Below are positions 34,488-45,281 of a stretch of DNA of 64,000 nucleotides, one piece after another. Position numbers and translations under genes: made by a program. This stretch comes from Theocolax elegans (Eukaryota; Arthropoda; Insecta; Hymenoptera; Cerocephalidae). The DNA lies in the NCBI GenBank assembly GCA_026168455.1, contig CM047431.1:20324502-20388501 (forward strand), read 5' to 3'. The notes below the pieces were generated by a model. That model was not told the DNA's origin. It made no database searches and saw nothing but the letters and a program-made list of their open reading frames with translations. Every line of letters starts with the position of its first letter. Position 1 is the stretch's first letter.

Positions 34488-35535
34488 ATAACCTTCCCTA
34501 TGCATTTTATTTTGATATGCAGTATAATTTTGATTCTCTTTTGGTATATTTGAATTTATATTTTTATTTTTATAAATGTTCATAATGTTCGCTGATTTTC
34601 TCAACTAAGTTGGCTTCAGTTAATTCATAATTTAATTCTTTTGCTAAACCAAGCATATGTGTAGCATATTCTACCCTACTCATTTTTCCTGCAAAATATT
34701 GCCCAAATTCAATATTCCTACGTGTTTGCCGTTGAGTAGAAGAATTCCAATATCGTTCTATGAATTTATTTTTAAAATCATTGAAATCATTTATCTCATG
34801 TTCTTGTAAATACCACCATTCTTTTGCGGATTTACCTAATGCTTGTGAAATAATACATATGACTTCCTCAAAATTAGAAGCAGTCGTATTTATATATTTT
34901 TTTAATTCGTACAAGAAACGCATAGGTCTTTCGTTTGTAAATCCATAAAATTTAGAAATAGTTAATTATACCCGAAAATGGTTATTTTCAGACTGAGTAC
35001 AATTTATCCCTAATAATGTATTGTTATTTGTATTATTTTTAATTTTATTTATTTTTTCAATTAAAACATTATTATTTTCAATAATCATTTTACTTATTAT
35101 TGGTTTAATTGTATTTGCATCTATCTTATCCCTAATAATTTCTTCTAAATTACTTAATTCCTTATTCATTTCAAAGAATCTACGTGTAAATCCATCATTT
35201 TTACATTCTAACACTTTTATCCTTTGTTTATTCATTTTATTATCTTCCACTAATGTCTTTACATGTTGTGAAAGAATATCTAGTTGTTCAGAGAAATTTT
35301 CTTTTAAAGCATCATAATAATCTTTACATTCTTTTTTTATTATTTCTGAGGTATTTTCATACTTATCAATTTTATTGTTTAATTCATTATCTTTATCAAA
35401 TAAATCTTTTAAATCCTGGGTAACTGCTTGTTCCCAATTTAATCGAATTTGATCTACTGATTCTATTTCATTATGTTCTTTAGCTTGTTCTAAATTTAAC
35501 ATAAATGATCCTGATCTCCTATTCGAAACAGCCAT
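34488..35535 (-). pseudogene. Gypsy-A gag, N-terminal and capsid parts
   Basis: 35535-34966: 189 codons, begins MAVSNRRSGSFML, long coiled-coil-like region (LFDKDNELNNKIDKYE and on). 34923-34570: capsid-like part with ERPMRFLYELKKY, SAKEWWYLQEHE, ending EKISEHYEHL. 34569-34488 continues in a shifted frame up to the copia insertion. Matches Gypsy-B gag block by block. Confidence 0.8.
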
Positions 35536-35601
35536 TTTTACTAATTACTTTAATTTTTATTTATTAAATTTAAAATTATACCACGCAATATCGCTAATCT
35601 A

Positions 35602-35739
35602 TTAAGTAAATTTTTCGTAACTAATTGGTTGTTTTCGATATTTTTGATGTAAACATAATGCATCTACCCGTTCAATAACATTAAACCATTGATTTGCATG
35701 TAAATCACCTAATATAGTATCCTTATATCTATCAATCAT
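35602..35739 (-). CDS. Short leader ORF in Gypsy-A
   Basis: 45 codons from ATG at 35739, between the 5' LTR and gag (MIDRYKDTILGDLHANQW at the start). No family. It may be an upstream ORF or a spare frame. Confidence 0.3.
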   Translation of the reverse strand: MIDRYKDTILGDLHANQWFNVIERVDALCLHQKYRKQPISYEKFT

Positions 35740-35863
35740 AATGATTCTACGTTTTATTACTTTCTAAATTAAATTTTTAAACTTTAAATCTTAACCCTAA
35801 TTTATATTTAATCTATTATTTATTATTAAAAATAATTTTAAATTTATATTCTAAATTTTATTC

Positions 35864-35890
35864 GGATCCTGGCAGGATCGCCAATTTTTA
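35864..35890 (-). other. Gypsy-A primer-binding site region
   Basis: Minus strand after the 5' LTR: TAAAAATTGGCGATCC, followed by CAGGATC, which pairs with GATCCTG. Shares TGGCGATC with Gypsy-B. Confidence 0.55.
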
Positions 35891-37111
35891 TGTAACGGGC
35901 CTATTTTGATCCTTTACATAAAAATACATTTATACTTAGCAGGACCGTAATAAATGTATAAATTAGAAACGTCTGGGGTAGATTGGAAATAAATCCAGTG
36001 TTTCTTCTTATCCCAGAGCGATTTCTGGATATTTTTAATGAAATAAGAGGTTGGATAGAGGTTCGAACGAATCCAACGTTCGGCCTCGCCCAATAAACTC
36101 TTTGGTGAATGTATATTAGAAAAATCAGGTAGATGTTGGAATAAATCCAGTATTCCACATCATCTGAGTATTTTTCTATGGAAAAAGGAAAGTTTTAATA
36201 ATTCGGGTAGAAGAAAAAGCGAATCTAGCGCTCCTTTTCGTCCGAATGTATTCCAAGGAATGGCCTTTAAATGATAAAAGGACTTGGGGAAAGATTGGAA
36301 TGATTCCAGCAATCCATCTTATCCAAGTACTTTGAAATGAACATTACACCTCTAGCTGTTCAATCAAACTCAAAAGATTTTAAATGGCAATAGAAATTTA
36401 TTTCTAGAAGTGGCGAGGAGGGTGCTTCCTTCCTCGCCTTACAGCTCGAGGCGAATGCTGCTTTCGACAGCGAGACGGCCGGTTTTGTACATTTGGTTAG
36501 AGGTGGGGGCTGCTCTCCCACCTTTTTCGCACCTACAGCTGGAGTTTTCGGCTTCCCTCTCTTCTTATTGTCCTCTTTGTTATTTCGCATGATTTTGGCG
36601 CAGGGTCATCAACCTTTCTGTCTTTATATTGATTTTCGTTAGTTTTCAAAATCTGACTTTTATATTATTTAATAATTAACAAACGTGAAAATAATCTTAA
36701 TTTTAATTTTAATTGATAAAATTCATTTTTACTTTAATTTATTGTTCAAATACTTATTTATTTTTTATTACTTTTCTTACATATATTTTTTATATAAATA
36801 TAATGTATAATTTAAAGAAATTTTCAAATTTTATTAATATTGACTATAAACAATATAGATTTGCAACTTAGTCAATTTTAGTCCTACTTCAATTTGCAAA
36901 ATAAAAAAATTGTTAAATAAAATTATAAATTTTATCAATTTTGATTTATTAATTGTTTAAATAAATTAATTTAAACAATTAAAAAATCTTCCGAGAGTCG
37001 GGCTTGAACCCGGACCTCTTGCGTGGCGCGCTTATACTCTACCGCTTGAGCTATTACGCTACGTGACTGGAGCCTAACCATACGTCTATATATATGGTTA
37101 TGCCCGTCACA
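35891..37111 (-). repeat. Gypsy-A 5' LTR
   Basis: 1,221 bp, TGTAACGGGC at one end and GCCCGTCACA at the other (plus-strand view). Partner of 12709-14033 without the MITE. Confidence 0.9.
36991..37064 (-). other. tRNA-like segment in the Gypsy-A 5' LTR
   Basis: A box TAGCTCAAGCGGTAGAGTA and B box GGTTCAAGCCC in tRNA spacing about 50 bases inside the LTR start. Acceptor ends do not pair, so it is not a tRNA gene. It may be a fossil SINE head or a Pol III promoter taken up by the LTR. Confidence 0.6.
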
Positions 37112-37565
37112 ACGTCTTACTTAACGTATCGAAATACGCATCATTACATAAACGTTATACAAAAAATTGTGTACGCCTACAATGTACCGCGATTAAATTA
37201 CGACCTGGAGACGTAAATTTACATAATGCCGCTGATGCGAACGCCCCATTACATAGGCGTACCCTTACGAAAAGAATTTTAGGGAAGAAATATTTGTGGT
37301 TAGTCGCGTTTTGAAACGTCAAAATATATATACGTACGTACTGCGAGGTCTGAATGGTGAAACTATCGACGGATTTTTCTACAACGAGGAATTAGTTTCC
37401 CTAGGATCAAAATGTTTGGAAACCGCGCGGAGGTTTAGAGCAGACTGTGTTCTACGAAGCAGTGGCCGCGGATGTAAAAGGCAGTTGCTGAATAAGTGGC
37501 TGAGATATTCTGATAAATTTAATTCGTGGGTTGAAACCTCCGACGTTTATACGTTGGGTCATTGA
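37112..37565 (+). pseudogene. Polinton integrase, C-terminal part
   Basis: Resumes the integrase cut at 12708. In successive frames: YLTYRNTHHYINVIQKIV (core end), AIKLRPGDVNLHNAD, then 37296-37565 open with the SH3-like/chromo part: REEIFVVSRVLKRQ, YVLRGLNGETIDGFFYNEEL and WLRYSDKFNSWVETSDVY. The last two blocks are typical of Polinton integrases with a chromodomain-like end. Two frame changes upstream of 37296. Confidence 0.8.
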
Positions 37566-37567
37566 AT

Positions 37568-37690
37568 CATGGATAACACGGACGATGTTTAATTGGTTTT
37601 GCCGAATAACAGTAGTATGATCTTTTTTCCCGACAACATCAAAGATAAGCCCTGGAATTTTGCTCGCTCACACTAATGCTTTGGCATAAA
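37568..37690 (+). pseudogene. Polinton structural protein, N-terminal scrap
   Basis: Starts MDNTDDV, stop, then LVLPNNSSMIFFPDN: the conserved opening of a Polinton gene that commonly follows integrase and is thought to encode a virion component. Ends after about 40 codons; the rest is deleted. Confidence 0.55.
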
Positions 37691-37742
37691 CCACGGCAAA
37701 GTATTTAATTACAAAGGTAGAAGTTAAGTCGTTTACCATACA

Positions 37743-38135
37743 CAGTGTTATTTTCCAATGGCCTAAAAGAATTATTTTGAGCTTCGTACGAAAGCGCGCG
37801 TTTAACAGTTATCGACGTATAAACCCTTTCAACTTACGTCATTCTTTCACAAATTTTCTGTTTCTTTATGTGGACGGAGTGCACATTCCGAGTAAACCGA
37901 TACAACCGCGTTTCACTGGAAACAACATACTGTTTGTCGAGACAGATTTGACACCCGACATGTCAGCGCACTTTTCGTCTCTTGGAGTGTCGTACAGTAG
38001 GGTGCTCTGCGCATTAAGGTTTGTTTAGAGGAGGCATTTTCGGAAAACATCAAGTGTATCGTTTATGTCGAAATTGACAAGATTCTAGAAATAGATTCAA
38101 ACCGTCTAATTATAACGGACTACCGTGCCTAAAGA
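37743..38135 (+). pseudogene. Polinton major capsid protein, C-terminal part
   Basis: Double jelly-roll capsid protein remnant. Blocks seen in order: WPKRIILSFV, NPFNLRHSFTNFL, LYVDGVHIPSKPIQPRF, VETDLTPDMSAHF, then after a stop at 38026-38028 and a frame change CIVYVEIDKILEIDSNR and a natural end near 38135. The middle third is shortened and the N-terminal two thirds are absent. These blocks match what I know of Polinton capsids; no search could be run. Confidence 0.7.
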
Positions 38136-38984
38136 AATACACCTGGTTTATTTGGTCGCTGTGTCATCTTTTATCGATGACGGAGGACGATAATATATAA
38201 GCTGTTGGCGAGATTCCAGACATATTAGTCAAATTCAGCTCAGTACAATTGATTATGTTATATATATTCAAAATTTCAGAGACAAAAATCGCGAATTCGT
38301 TTGCAAAGAGGTTGCAATAATTTCACTACAGGGTAATTGGTAATTGTTTGATTTCATCGCTAGATGAGTTTGATAAATTACCAACTGATATCAAGGCAAA
38401 TAATGAGAGTTTTAGAAGGCTTAGAGGGACGACGGTTGACGTACATACTGCGGACAGAATTCCGTGCGCTATGATGACACCGATCGCTATCGTATGCAAC
38501 ACCAAGCTATTTACATAGACAAAGACATATTTGAAACGTAGTTTGACAATTATGGATTTCCACTGATATTAAAGCACCACATTGAACGCCTGCAAGGAAA
38601 TTGTAAAAATATTCAATGAAGTATAAAAAAGCTTTAAAGTAATGATCCTACGTGTTGCAGAGAGTACACTATAACTTTTATATAATAATATATATAAGAG
38701 GGTTTTGTGCTATATTTGAAAAAATATTAAGTAACACAAATGAGCTCAGAAATACCGATTAATATATACTTTCTAATAAACACATGCACGGGCGAGTTAG
38801 AGTCAAAAATTAAAAGTACACTATAGCGTTTATTATCACATATGTTACGGTCTGGATCTCGATTCTTTTTGTAAATTTTTTTCGCATGATACCAAGAAAA
38901 ACGGATTGTTAGTTTTGAAATTTTATAAAAAAATTTACAATAAAATTAAGAATAAAAAATGTAACCAGGCAAAAACATTTGTTT
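38136..38984 (+). other. Possible further Polinton remnant, then AT-rich spacer
   Basis: 38360-38640 has frames with balanced composition (for example SSLDEFDKLPTDIKAN and FDNYGFPLILKHHIERL) but no gene I recognise. After 38640 nothing is seen. Confidence 0.3.
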
Positions 38985-39202
38985 TTAAAAAAACTCAATA
39001 GATTTTGAGATAAATGGATTTAAAAATAGCAATTTTTTTTTTAAATTGCAAAATTTCCATTTATCATGCTGGAATAATTCTTAGTCAAATTATTTACAAC
39101 ACCTAAAAATTTTTTTCTATTTTCTGGAAGACATTTCCAGCCCGTTCTCAAAATTTGGTGCGATTTAAAATTTTCATAATACCACTTGACGTGAAATAGC
39201 CC
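38985..39202. repeat. Fragment of foldback family FB3 (right arm)
   Basis: Diverged match to 62470-62684, ending CGTGAAATAGCCC next to a TA run. Confidence 0.7.
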
Positions 39203-39210
39203 ATATATAT

Positions 39211-39473
39211 GGGTGATTCTCTGTGAAATCGAAAATGAAAAAAATGAATATTTTTATAACTGTTGGAATATATTTAAGAGGTGTCCAGTAATTCTCCTGA
39301 ATTTTTTTTAGATTTTTTTGGAACTGTTATTTTAAGTTACAGAGAGTTAAAGTTGACACTTTAGCACTTTTTTGCATTACATACCCATTTTCATTAATTT
39401 GTAGCTCCCACAAGATGCATTTTGCACTATAAACATAAATATTATCTTTTTTGTAAAATTTTCTGAATTTGAA
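39211..39473. repeat. Fragment of foldback family FB1 (left arm)
   Basis: Diverged match to 14214-14476, starting GGGTGATTCTCTGTGA. It abuts the FB3 fragment across CATATATAT. Confidence 0.75.
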
Positions 39474-40799
39474 CCGCACGGTGTAATATTTATACACAAC
39501 AATTTAAATAATAGATGTAAAAAGTTAGATAGCTGCAATATTATACATACAGTAATTATTATCTTTTATATTTCAGAGTCAAAACAGCATTGGCGCAGTT
39601 TTTTGAATCATAGGAAATCAGAATTATTAAGATTTCTTGAACTTTAGTTATTATTTCAAATTTGTAATATTTATTACAAAATGGATTAAATTATTGAATA
39701 GAGAAGTTGCAGTCAAATCAATTTATTGTGTTGATACATGAAAAGTTTAGTAGAAACAATGAATAAAATTGTTATGGCATGTTTTTAATATCGTGTTTGT
39801 AATTTTTATTGTAGACTAAAATGTAAGTAAATAAATAATTATGAAAATTAATTAATATAATATGTGATTAAATTTAAAGTGAATTGTATATTTATTAATA
39901 ATACATGTGTATCGTTTGAATATTAAAAACTCAATTTTTGATACCAAAACTACATTTTTGGAATATCTAATGTTGTACTTCTTGATGCAGAAAACTTGGA
40001 AAATGCATTAATCTGTCCGAAAACAGATGGACGTTAAAATCAAATAATTATCATTTCTTTATTATTTAAAATCGTGATATTTAAATTCTCACTTATTCAA
40101 TAATGTTTTAAGAGCATTTCTGCTTCCGTTTGTTGAACTTATTATGATTTATTAAAATTAATATAAAAATAATAAATTACATATAGGAACGATAAATTAA
40201 TTAGCAGCAATTATTTGTGTGGTAATAAAAAAACTGAACAAATCGCTTCGCGACTATAGAATGGGTACGGGCACACATACTCAATGTTCGGGCGTTCCGT
40301 AGCCCCTATATATCTTATAAGGAGACGAGCTCATCTAGTTTAGCTAGGGCCGAGTCGGGTCTACTCTCCCTGATCGTCGACTGATGTATACTACGAGCAG
40401 AAGAGCGGAGGATCGTAACATCTACCATTTACTGCAAGAACGGATCCGCAACCGCTGTTCATATTACTTTAGATAGGCTCGCGTGTATATGCCTTAGGGA
40501 TAGTCGTGTCTGTTTTGTGTGGTTTATCGTTTCGTGTTCGTGTCCATTCTCCGTATTTCGTATCAGTCATCAAGGCACCTATTAGTCCTCTTACCCCGAA
40601 GTACTGTAGTCACGTATAGTGTCATCTTGTCCCATGTCTTTTTGTTGGTTAACAGTTATCTATTCTAGTTGCCCAATTTTCCAGTGAGGGTAGGCACTGG
40701 CGGAATTATCGGTGTCCAGAGAGATATTAGGTAATTTACCTGGATTAGGTAAAAATTCATCGCACTAAACCCGTCCTTCCACAGTCAAATGACTTTTAT
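39474..40799. other. No gene seen; GC-richer patch at 40250-40600
   Basis: AT-rich to 40250. 40250-40600 is less AT-rich with TATATATCTTATAAGG near 40303, which looks like a TATA element of an LTR or promoter, but no ends, partner copy or coding region were found. Confidence 0.4.
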
Positions 40800-41720
40800 A
40801 AGAGCCATCTTTTAATCTTTGTAAAACACCTCCACATTCAGATATGTGTAATAGAACTCCAACAGTATCGATGGCCGTCGTTTAGTTTACTATCTCTAGG
40901 ATCTCCGTTAGTATGCCATCCGGTCGTGGTGATTTTCTCACTGTAAATTATACAAAAGGTGGGTCAAACACCCCAGCTCTATCAAGTTATCGTCGCCGAA
41001 TTCATCCCATGGGCTGTTTAAAGTGGGTCGGGAAGAATCTATCGTCAATTCTGTCGATAGTAATTTCGTCTCTTTTAATAGGTGGTTCCCCTGGGATCCA
41101 AGTCTACCTAGTCAATCAATTTAATCTAACACTTATCTTCATTGTTATTGATCAGACGCTTCAGATCCTTGCGTGCCGCTCGGTATTGTTTCGAGATGTT
41201 GTGGCAACGTTGAGACCCACAGCATAATTTAAGCAGGTACGTCAGAGGCATGCGATCTCTCCAATCTACTAGTACACCGGTTATTTGACATGTTTTGACC
41301 GTCTTCTCGGCATAGAGGCATCCCAACGACAACCCATATAACCCACTGCTTCTTTTACTAGCATTTCTGCCGTTTCTTTGATCACCGTACCCCGGGAAAA
41401 GTAATACCAGAAAAACCTGTCCTTATCAAGTCTTGTCTAATTCTCAATATTAAATCTGAAGGTAAATCTCAGTTGTGTCCCCATCCCCTCCTTCAGGTCA
41501 AAAACTATGAACTTATAATCACTGGCCGTGTAGCCCTCCAACATCCGCCATCGCACGGCTCCTGAGGGTGGACTGCCCATCACGAAGGTTACGTCTGCCA
41601 TGGATACATCGTGCTCGGATCTTCTGTATGTTGTCACCCGTCCAAGATTTGCAACAGATATGTCCAGCCTCACCACCCCATTATGACGCTGAAACCGAGT
41701 CCGGGCGCAGAATTGCTCTA
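40800..41720 (-). pseudogene. R1-type LINE fragment (endonuclease end to RT start)
   Basis: Minus strand: 41676-41437 reads LDISVANLGR, DVTFVMGSPPSGAVRWRM, a TASDYKFIVFDL block (endonuclease C-terminus; SDY for SDH). 41332-41126 is the basic linker (NISKQYRAARKDLKRLI). Near 40930 comes RPDGILTEIL, the RT block usually read as GPDGI. Several stops. Both ends are truncated. Confidence 0.65.
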
Positions 41721-41989
41721 GAACACTTCATTTTTTTTAAAATGAAGAAAACCTACCTGAAAAATCGGAAAATCCAATTTTTAGAAAGGAAAAAATGGGT
41801 GAGTGTTCAGTGTAATAGATTAGGAAATTTGAAACATACTAAAATATCATTTCTCATGTATTTTGACACACTGAAACTGAATCTGGAGTTTATTTTACAC
41901 GTAAGCTCTTTGAATTTGGAAAATATGCTAGAAAACTGTGAAAATTGCTGACAATTGTGAAAATTTGCATTGAAAAGTCCGCATTTATT
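41721..41989. other. No gene seen
   Basis: Short frames on both strands without recognisable content; it leads into the satellite. Confidence 0.4.
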
Positions 41990-42435
41990 AGGCATTTATA
42001 AATATTCATTAGTAACTGGATTTTTGGGAATTTGGAGAATTTTTAAGTTATATTGGAATTTTTGCACTAGTTATGGATTTTTGTAGGAAATTCTGGGATT
42101 ATTTAGACCTTTCGGGATATTTGAACTAATTACGGGATTCTTGTTAATTCCGGAATTTTTAAGGTATTTTGAGATATTTCAACTAATTATGGAATTTTTT
42201 CTAGTATATTCGGGAATTGTTAAGGTATGTCGGGTTATTGGCACTAATTACGGGATCTTTGGCAATTGCGGAATTTTCAAGATATTTTGGGATTTTCGCA
42301 CTTATTATGATATTTTCTTAGGAATTTCGGCAAATCTTAAGGCATTTTGGGATATGTAACATATTATGTCATATTATGGAAATACTGGGATAATTGCACT
42401 AATTACGGGGTTTTTCGGAAATTCCGGGAGCTTTT
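41990..42435. repeat. Degenerate ~60-bp satellite, left block
   Basis: Recurring words TTTCGGGATATTTG, CTAATTACGGGATTTTT, GGAATTCCGGGAATT and TTAAGGTATTT at about 60-base spacing, strongly diverged between units. Continues at 46555-47960. Confidence 0.75.
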
Positions 42436-42444
42436 AAGTTATAT

Positions 42445-42870
42445 CAGAGAGCCGCGGTCTCTCATGGGTAGAGCTCCCGACTCTCACACCGAGGGTCGTG
42501 GGTTCGATCCCAGACGTGTACCTCTGAAAATTTTTTCATGTGCATTTTTCGAACACCGCGACTCAGTGGCTCGGCGTGTCACTATAATGTGACGCCAATT
42601 CAGGTGCGCGTGCGTTTCGTACACTTGTCAGTGCATGAGAGGCACGGGCATCTGAACTATAGGGAACGTTAGGGACGCGAAGATGTAAAGAGGATCGCGG
42701 TGGTTCCATCGGGAGGACAGTAAACTGACCGATGATATCTTCCGATGGACACAAGCACCACTGTTTCAACTACCTGTGCTTTGTTTACTGACACACCCTT
42801 CACCTCCATCGCTGATTAGCCCTGGCAGCATAAATAGAGCGACGTTAAATAACAAAAAAAAAAAAAAAAA
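42445..42870 (+). mobile_element. SINE, full length, tRNA-derived head
   Basis: 426 bp flanked by aagttatat (42436-42444; right copy gttatat at 42871-42877 after the A tail). Head 42448-42520 has an A box (TCTCATGGGTAGAGCTCCCGA) and a B box GGTTCGATCCC. The body and tail match 3340-3640; the last 60 bases also match the SINE at 58709-58925 (CACCACTG, TCGCTGATTA, GAGCGACGTTAAAT). Confidence 0.85.
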
Positions 42871-43374
42871 GTTATATTAGCTGTGACATGGCAATTCTAA
42901 CTGCATGTCACTTAGTTAGCGTACCCCGTGAAAAAATGATTGCATGTAGAATGCATGTAAAATATATGTATGCTACATGTAGTCGATGCATGTAATCTAC
43001 ATGCGTTTTATGACCGATTTCTGCATCTATAGTTCATCAATAAAGGTGTAGTTTTCGTGTACCGTTCATGTAGATGAGGTGTAAATGTAGTGCAGATGTA
43101 CACAAAATTAATCTCATTTATGCTGCATTTTCACGTTATATATATATCAAACTTCATGAAAACTACATCTTTATTAACGTACATCATCTGAAATAAGTGT
43201 ATTTTACATGAATTCTTCATATAAGTTCTTTAAGAAACATTTACATGCATTTTACATAAATTTTTCATTTAACTTGTTAAAAAATGAATTTTACGTCAAT
43301 GTAAATGCTTTTAATTTATTAAAAAATAGAACATATCATAACTTTATATAACGTAAGTAATAACATTTATGAAA

Positions 43375-43662
43375 TCAATAATGATGTTTTTTTCGATATT
43401 TATCATTTTCTCTTGATTTTGATCTTTCTTTGGCTTTTCTATCGAAATGATACTTTCGCCTTTTATGTGTCTCATAATATCCTTCTCTTTTTCTTGAATG
43501 TTCTCTACTAACCTCTCTTGATCTTTTTGGTCTTTTTCTAATTATTTCATTTTCCTGCTTCTTAGCCTCAGTATCTTTTCTTCCTTTTTCGCTTGAAGGT
43601 TTCTTTTCGATTAATCCTTCTATTTTAACTTTATCTGTATCTTTATTCCCCCTTTTCTGCAT
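43375..43662 (-). CDS. Basic RS/RE-rich ORF, left arm of FB4
   Basis: 95 codons from ATG 43662-43660. Very rich in Lys/Arg/Glu with RSREVSREHSRKREGYY and KERSKSREN, similar in style to SR-protein tails. No globular domain recognised. A near-identical copy is in the other arm at 44544-44831. It may be a piece of a host gene captured by the foldback, or the element's own gene. Confidence 0.45.
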   Translation of the reverse strand: MQKRGNKDTDKVKIEGLIEKKPSSEKGRKDTEAKKQENEIIRKRPKRSREVSREHSRKREGYYETHKRRKYHFDRKAKERSKSRENDKYRKKHHY

Positions 43663-43733
43663 ATTTTTCTTTATTTTTACTCTCAATAATTATTTTTTCG
43701 TAAATAAATTATAATTGATTACTTTCTTCTTTT

Positions 43734-43946
43734 AGGATAGTCTGGTTGCGGGTATCTGGAAATAAAAAAGCAAAACACAAAGTATCGAAATATTTTTTTT
43801 TATATTTAAAACAACGGAAAAGAATTTATGGCAGCAAGAAAATTTTCGATACAGAAAATTTAAGGTTAATAGGTTATCAGACCTATAACCAAGTCGTATT
43901 ATTAAATCTGAAAGACTTTCATATTATTAAAGACTTATCTGAGTAA
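43734..43946 (+). CDS. Small ORF, left arm of FB4
   Basis: Frame follows a pyrimidine-rich stretch ending TTTTAG (43731-43734 region), which looks like a splice acceptor, so this may be an exon and not a whole gene. Contains KYFFLYLKQRKRIYG and VVLLNLKDFHIIKDLSE. No ATG. Family unknown. Mirror copy at 44260-44472. Confidence 0.35.
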   Translation, partial: RIVWLRVSGNKKAKHKVSKYFFLYLKQRKRIYGSKKIFDTENLRLIGYQTYNQVVLLNLKDFHIIKDLSE

Positions 43947-44259
43947 TCTGGTATCAATCATCTTCATAATTTAGACCTGGTGCGTCAACTGCGACGAAGA
44001 CTTTATTAGCATCCGCAGCGGCAGCGCAAGCAAATTCTCAAAGTCCGTCACACTGAAGTTGCATCGATGCGAAGTCAAACACAATGAAGTTGTATAAACA
44101 TATACTTGCATCTTTATAGTTTAACGTTTAACTTCGCATGGATGCAACTTCAGTGTGACGGACTTTGAGATTTTGCTTGCGCTGCCGCTGCGGATGCTAA
44201 TAAAGTCTTCGTCGCAGTTGACGCACCAGGTCTAAATTATGAAGATGATTGATACCAGA

Positions 44260-44472
44260 TTACTCAGATAAGTCTTTAATAATATGAAAGTCTTTCAGAT
44301 TTAATAATACGACTTGGTTATAGGTCTGATAACCTATTAACCTTACATTTTCTGTATCGAAAATTTTCTTGCTGCCATAAATTATTTTCCGTTGTTTTAA
44401 ATATAAAAAAAAATATTTCGATACTTTGTGTTTTGCTTTTTTATTTCCAGATACCCGCAACCAGACTATCCT
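44260..44472 (-). CDS. Small ORF, right arm of FB4 (mirror copy)
   Basis: Same as 43734-43946 with two residue differences (KRIYG/KIIYG and NLRLIG/NVRLIG). Confidence 0.35.
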   Translation of the reverse strand, partial: RIVWLRVSGNKKAKHKVSKYFFLYLKQRKIIYGSKKIFDTENVRLIGYQTYNQVVLLNLKDFHIIKDLSE

Positions 44473-44543
44473 AAAAGAAGAAAGTAATCAATTATAATTT
44501 ATTTATGAAAAAATAATTATTGAGAGTAAAAATAAAGAAAAAT

Positions 44544-44831
44544 ATGCAGAAAAAGGGGAAAAAAGATACAGATAAAGTTAAAATAGAAGGATTAATCGAA
44601 AAGAAACCTTCAAGCGAAAAAGGAAGAAAAGATACTGAGGCTAAGAAGAAGGAAAATGAAATAATTAGAAAAAGACCAAAAAGATCAAGAGAGGTTAGTA
44701 GAGAATATTCAAGAAAAAGAGAAGGATATTATGAGACACATAAACGGCGAAAGTATCATTTCGATAGAAAAGCCAAAGAAAGATCAAAATCAAGAGAAAA
44801 TGATAAATATCGAAAAAAACATTATTATTGA
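44544..44831 (+). CDS. Basic RS/RE-rich ORF, right arm of FB4 (mirror copy)
   Basis: 95 codons from ATG 44544; five residue differences from the left-arm copy and no stop in either. The reading frame has stayed open in both arms. Confidence 0.45.
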   Translation: MQKKGKKDTDKVKIEGLIEKKPSSEKGRKDTEAKKKENEIIRKRPKRSREVSREYSRKREGYYETHKRRKYHFDRKAKERSKSRENDKYRKKHYY

Positions 44832-45281
44832 TTTCGTAAATGTTATTACTTATGTTATATAAAGTTATGATATGTTCTATTTTTTAATAAATTAAAAGCA
44901 TTTACATTGACGTAAAATTCATTTTTTAACAAGTTACATGCATAATTTATGTAAAATGCATGTAAATGTTTCTTAAAGAACTTATATGAAGAATTCATGT
45001 AAAATACACTTATTTCAGATGATGTACGTTAATAAAGATGTAGTTTTCATGAAGTTTGATATATATATAACGTAAAAATGCAGCATAAATGAGATTAATT
45101 TTGTGTACATCTGCACTACATTTACACCTCATGTACATGAACGGTACACGAAAACTACACCTTTATTGATGAACTACAGATGCAGAAATCGGTCATAAAA
45201 CGCATGTAGATTACATGCATCGACTACATGTAGCATACATGTGTTTTACATGCATTCTACATGCAATCATTTTTTCACGGG

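Larger units (their letters stand above)
12709..37111 (-). mobile_element. Gypsy-A: Ty3/gypsy LTR retrotransposon, host to nested insertions
   Basis: LTRs at 12709-14033 (3') and 35891-37111 (5') flanked by the 5-bp duplication acgtc (12704-12708 and 37112-37116). Genes on the minus strand: gag (35535-34488 and 29365-29160), protease (29163-28459), RT/RNase H (28383-26900), integrase (26883-25783), extra ORF (25607-25122). Insertions inside it: foldback 14214-15868, Gypsy-B 15930-25023, copia 29366-34487. The first T of the 3'-side LTR terminus appears lost. Confidence 0.85.
42925..45281. mobile_element. Foldback element FB4 (2,357 bp)
   Basis: Starts CCCGTGAAAAAATGATTGCATG and ends with its reverse complement; arms about 1.15 kb, centre near 44110. 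Flanked by AC on both sides (2 bp, weak evidence for a target duplication). The outer ~200 bases of each arm are dense in CATGTA/TACATG. Each arm carries two divergent frames, listed separately. Confidence 0.9.

Noticed and set aside
42448..42520. tRNA gene with clear A and B boxes
   Set aside because: The acceptor stem does not close and the segment is the head of a SINE with target duplication and A tail.
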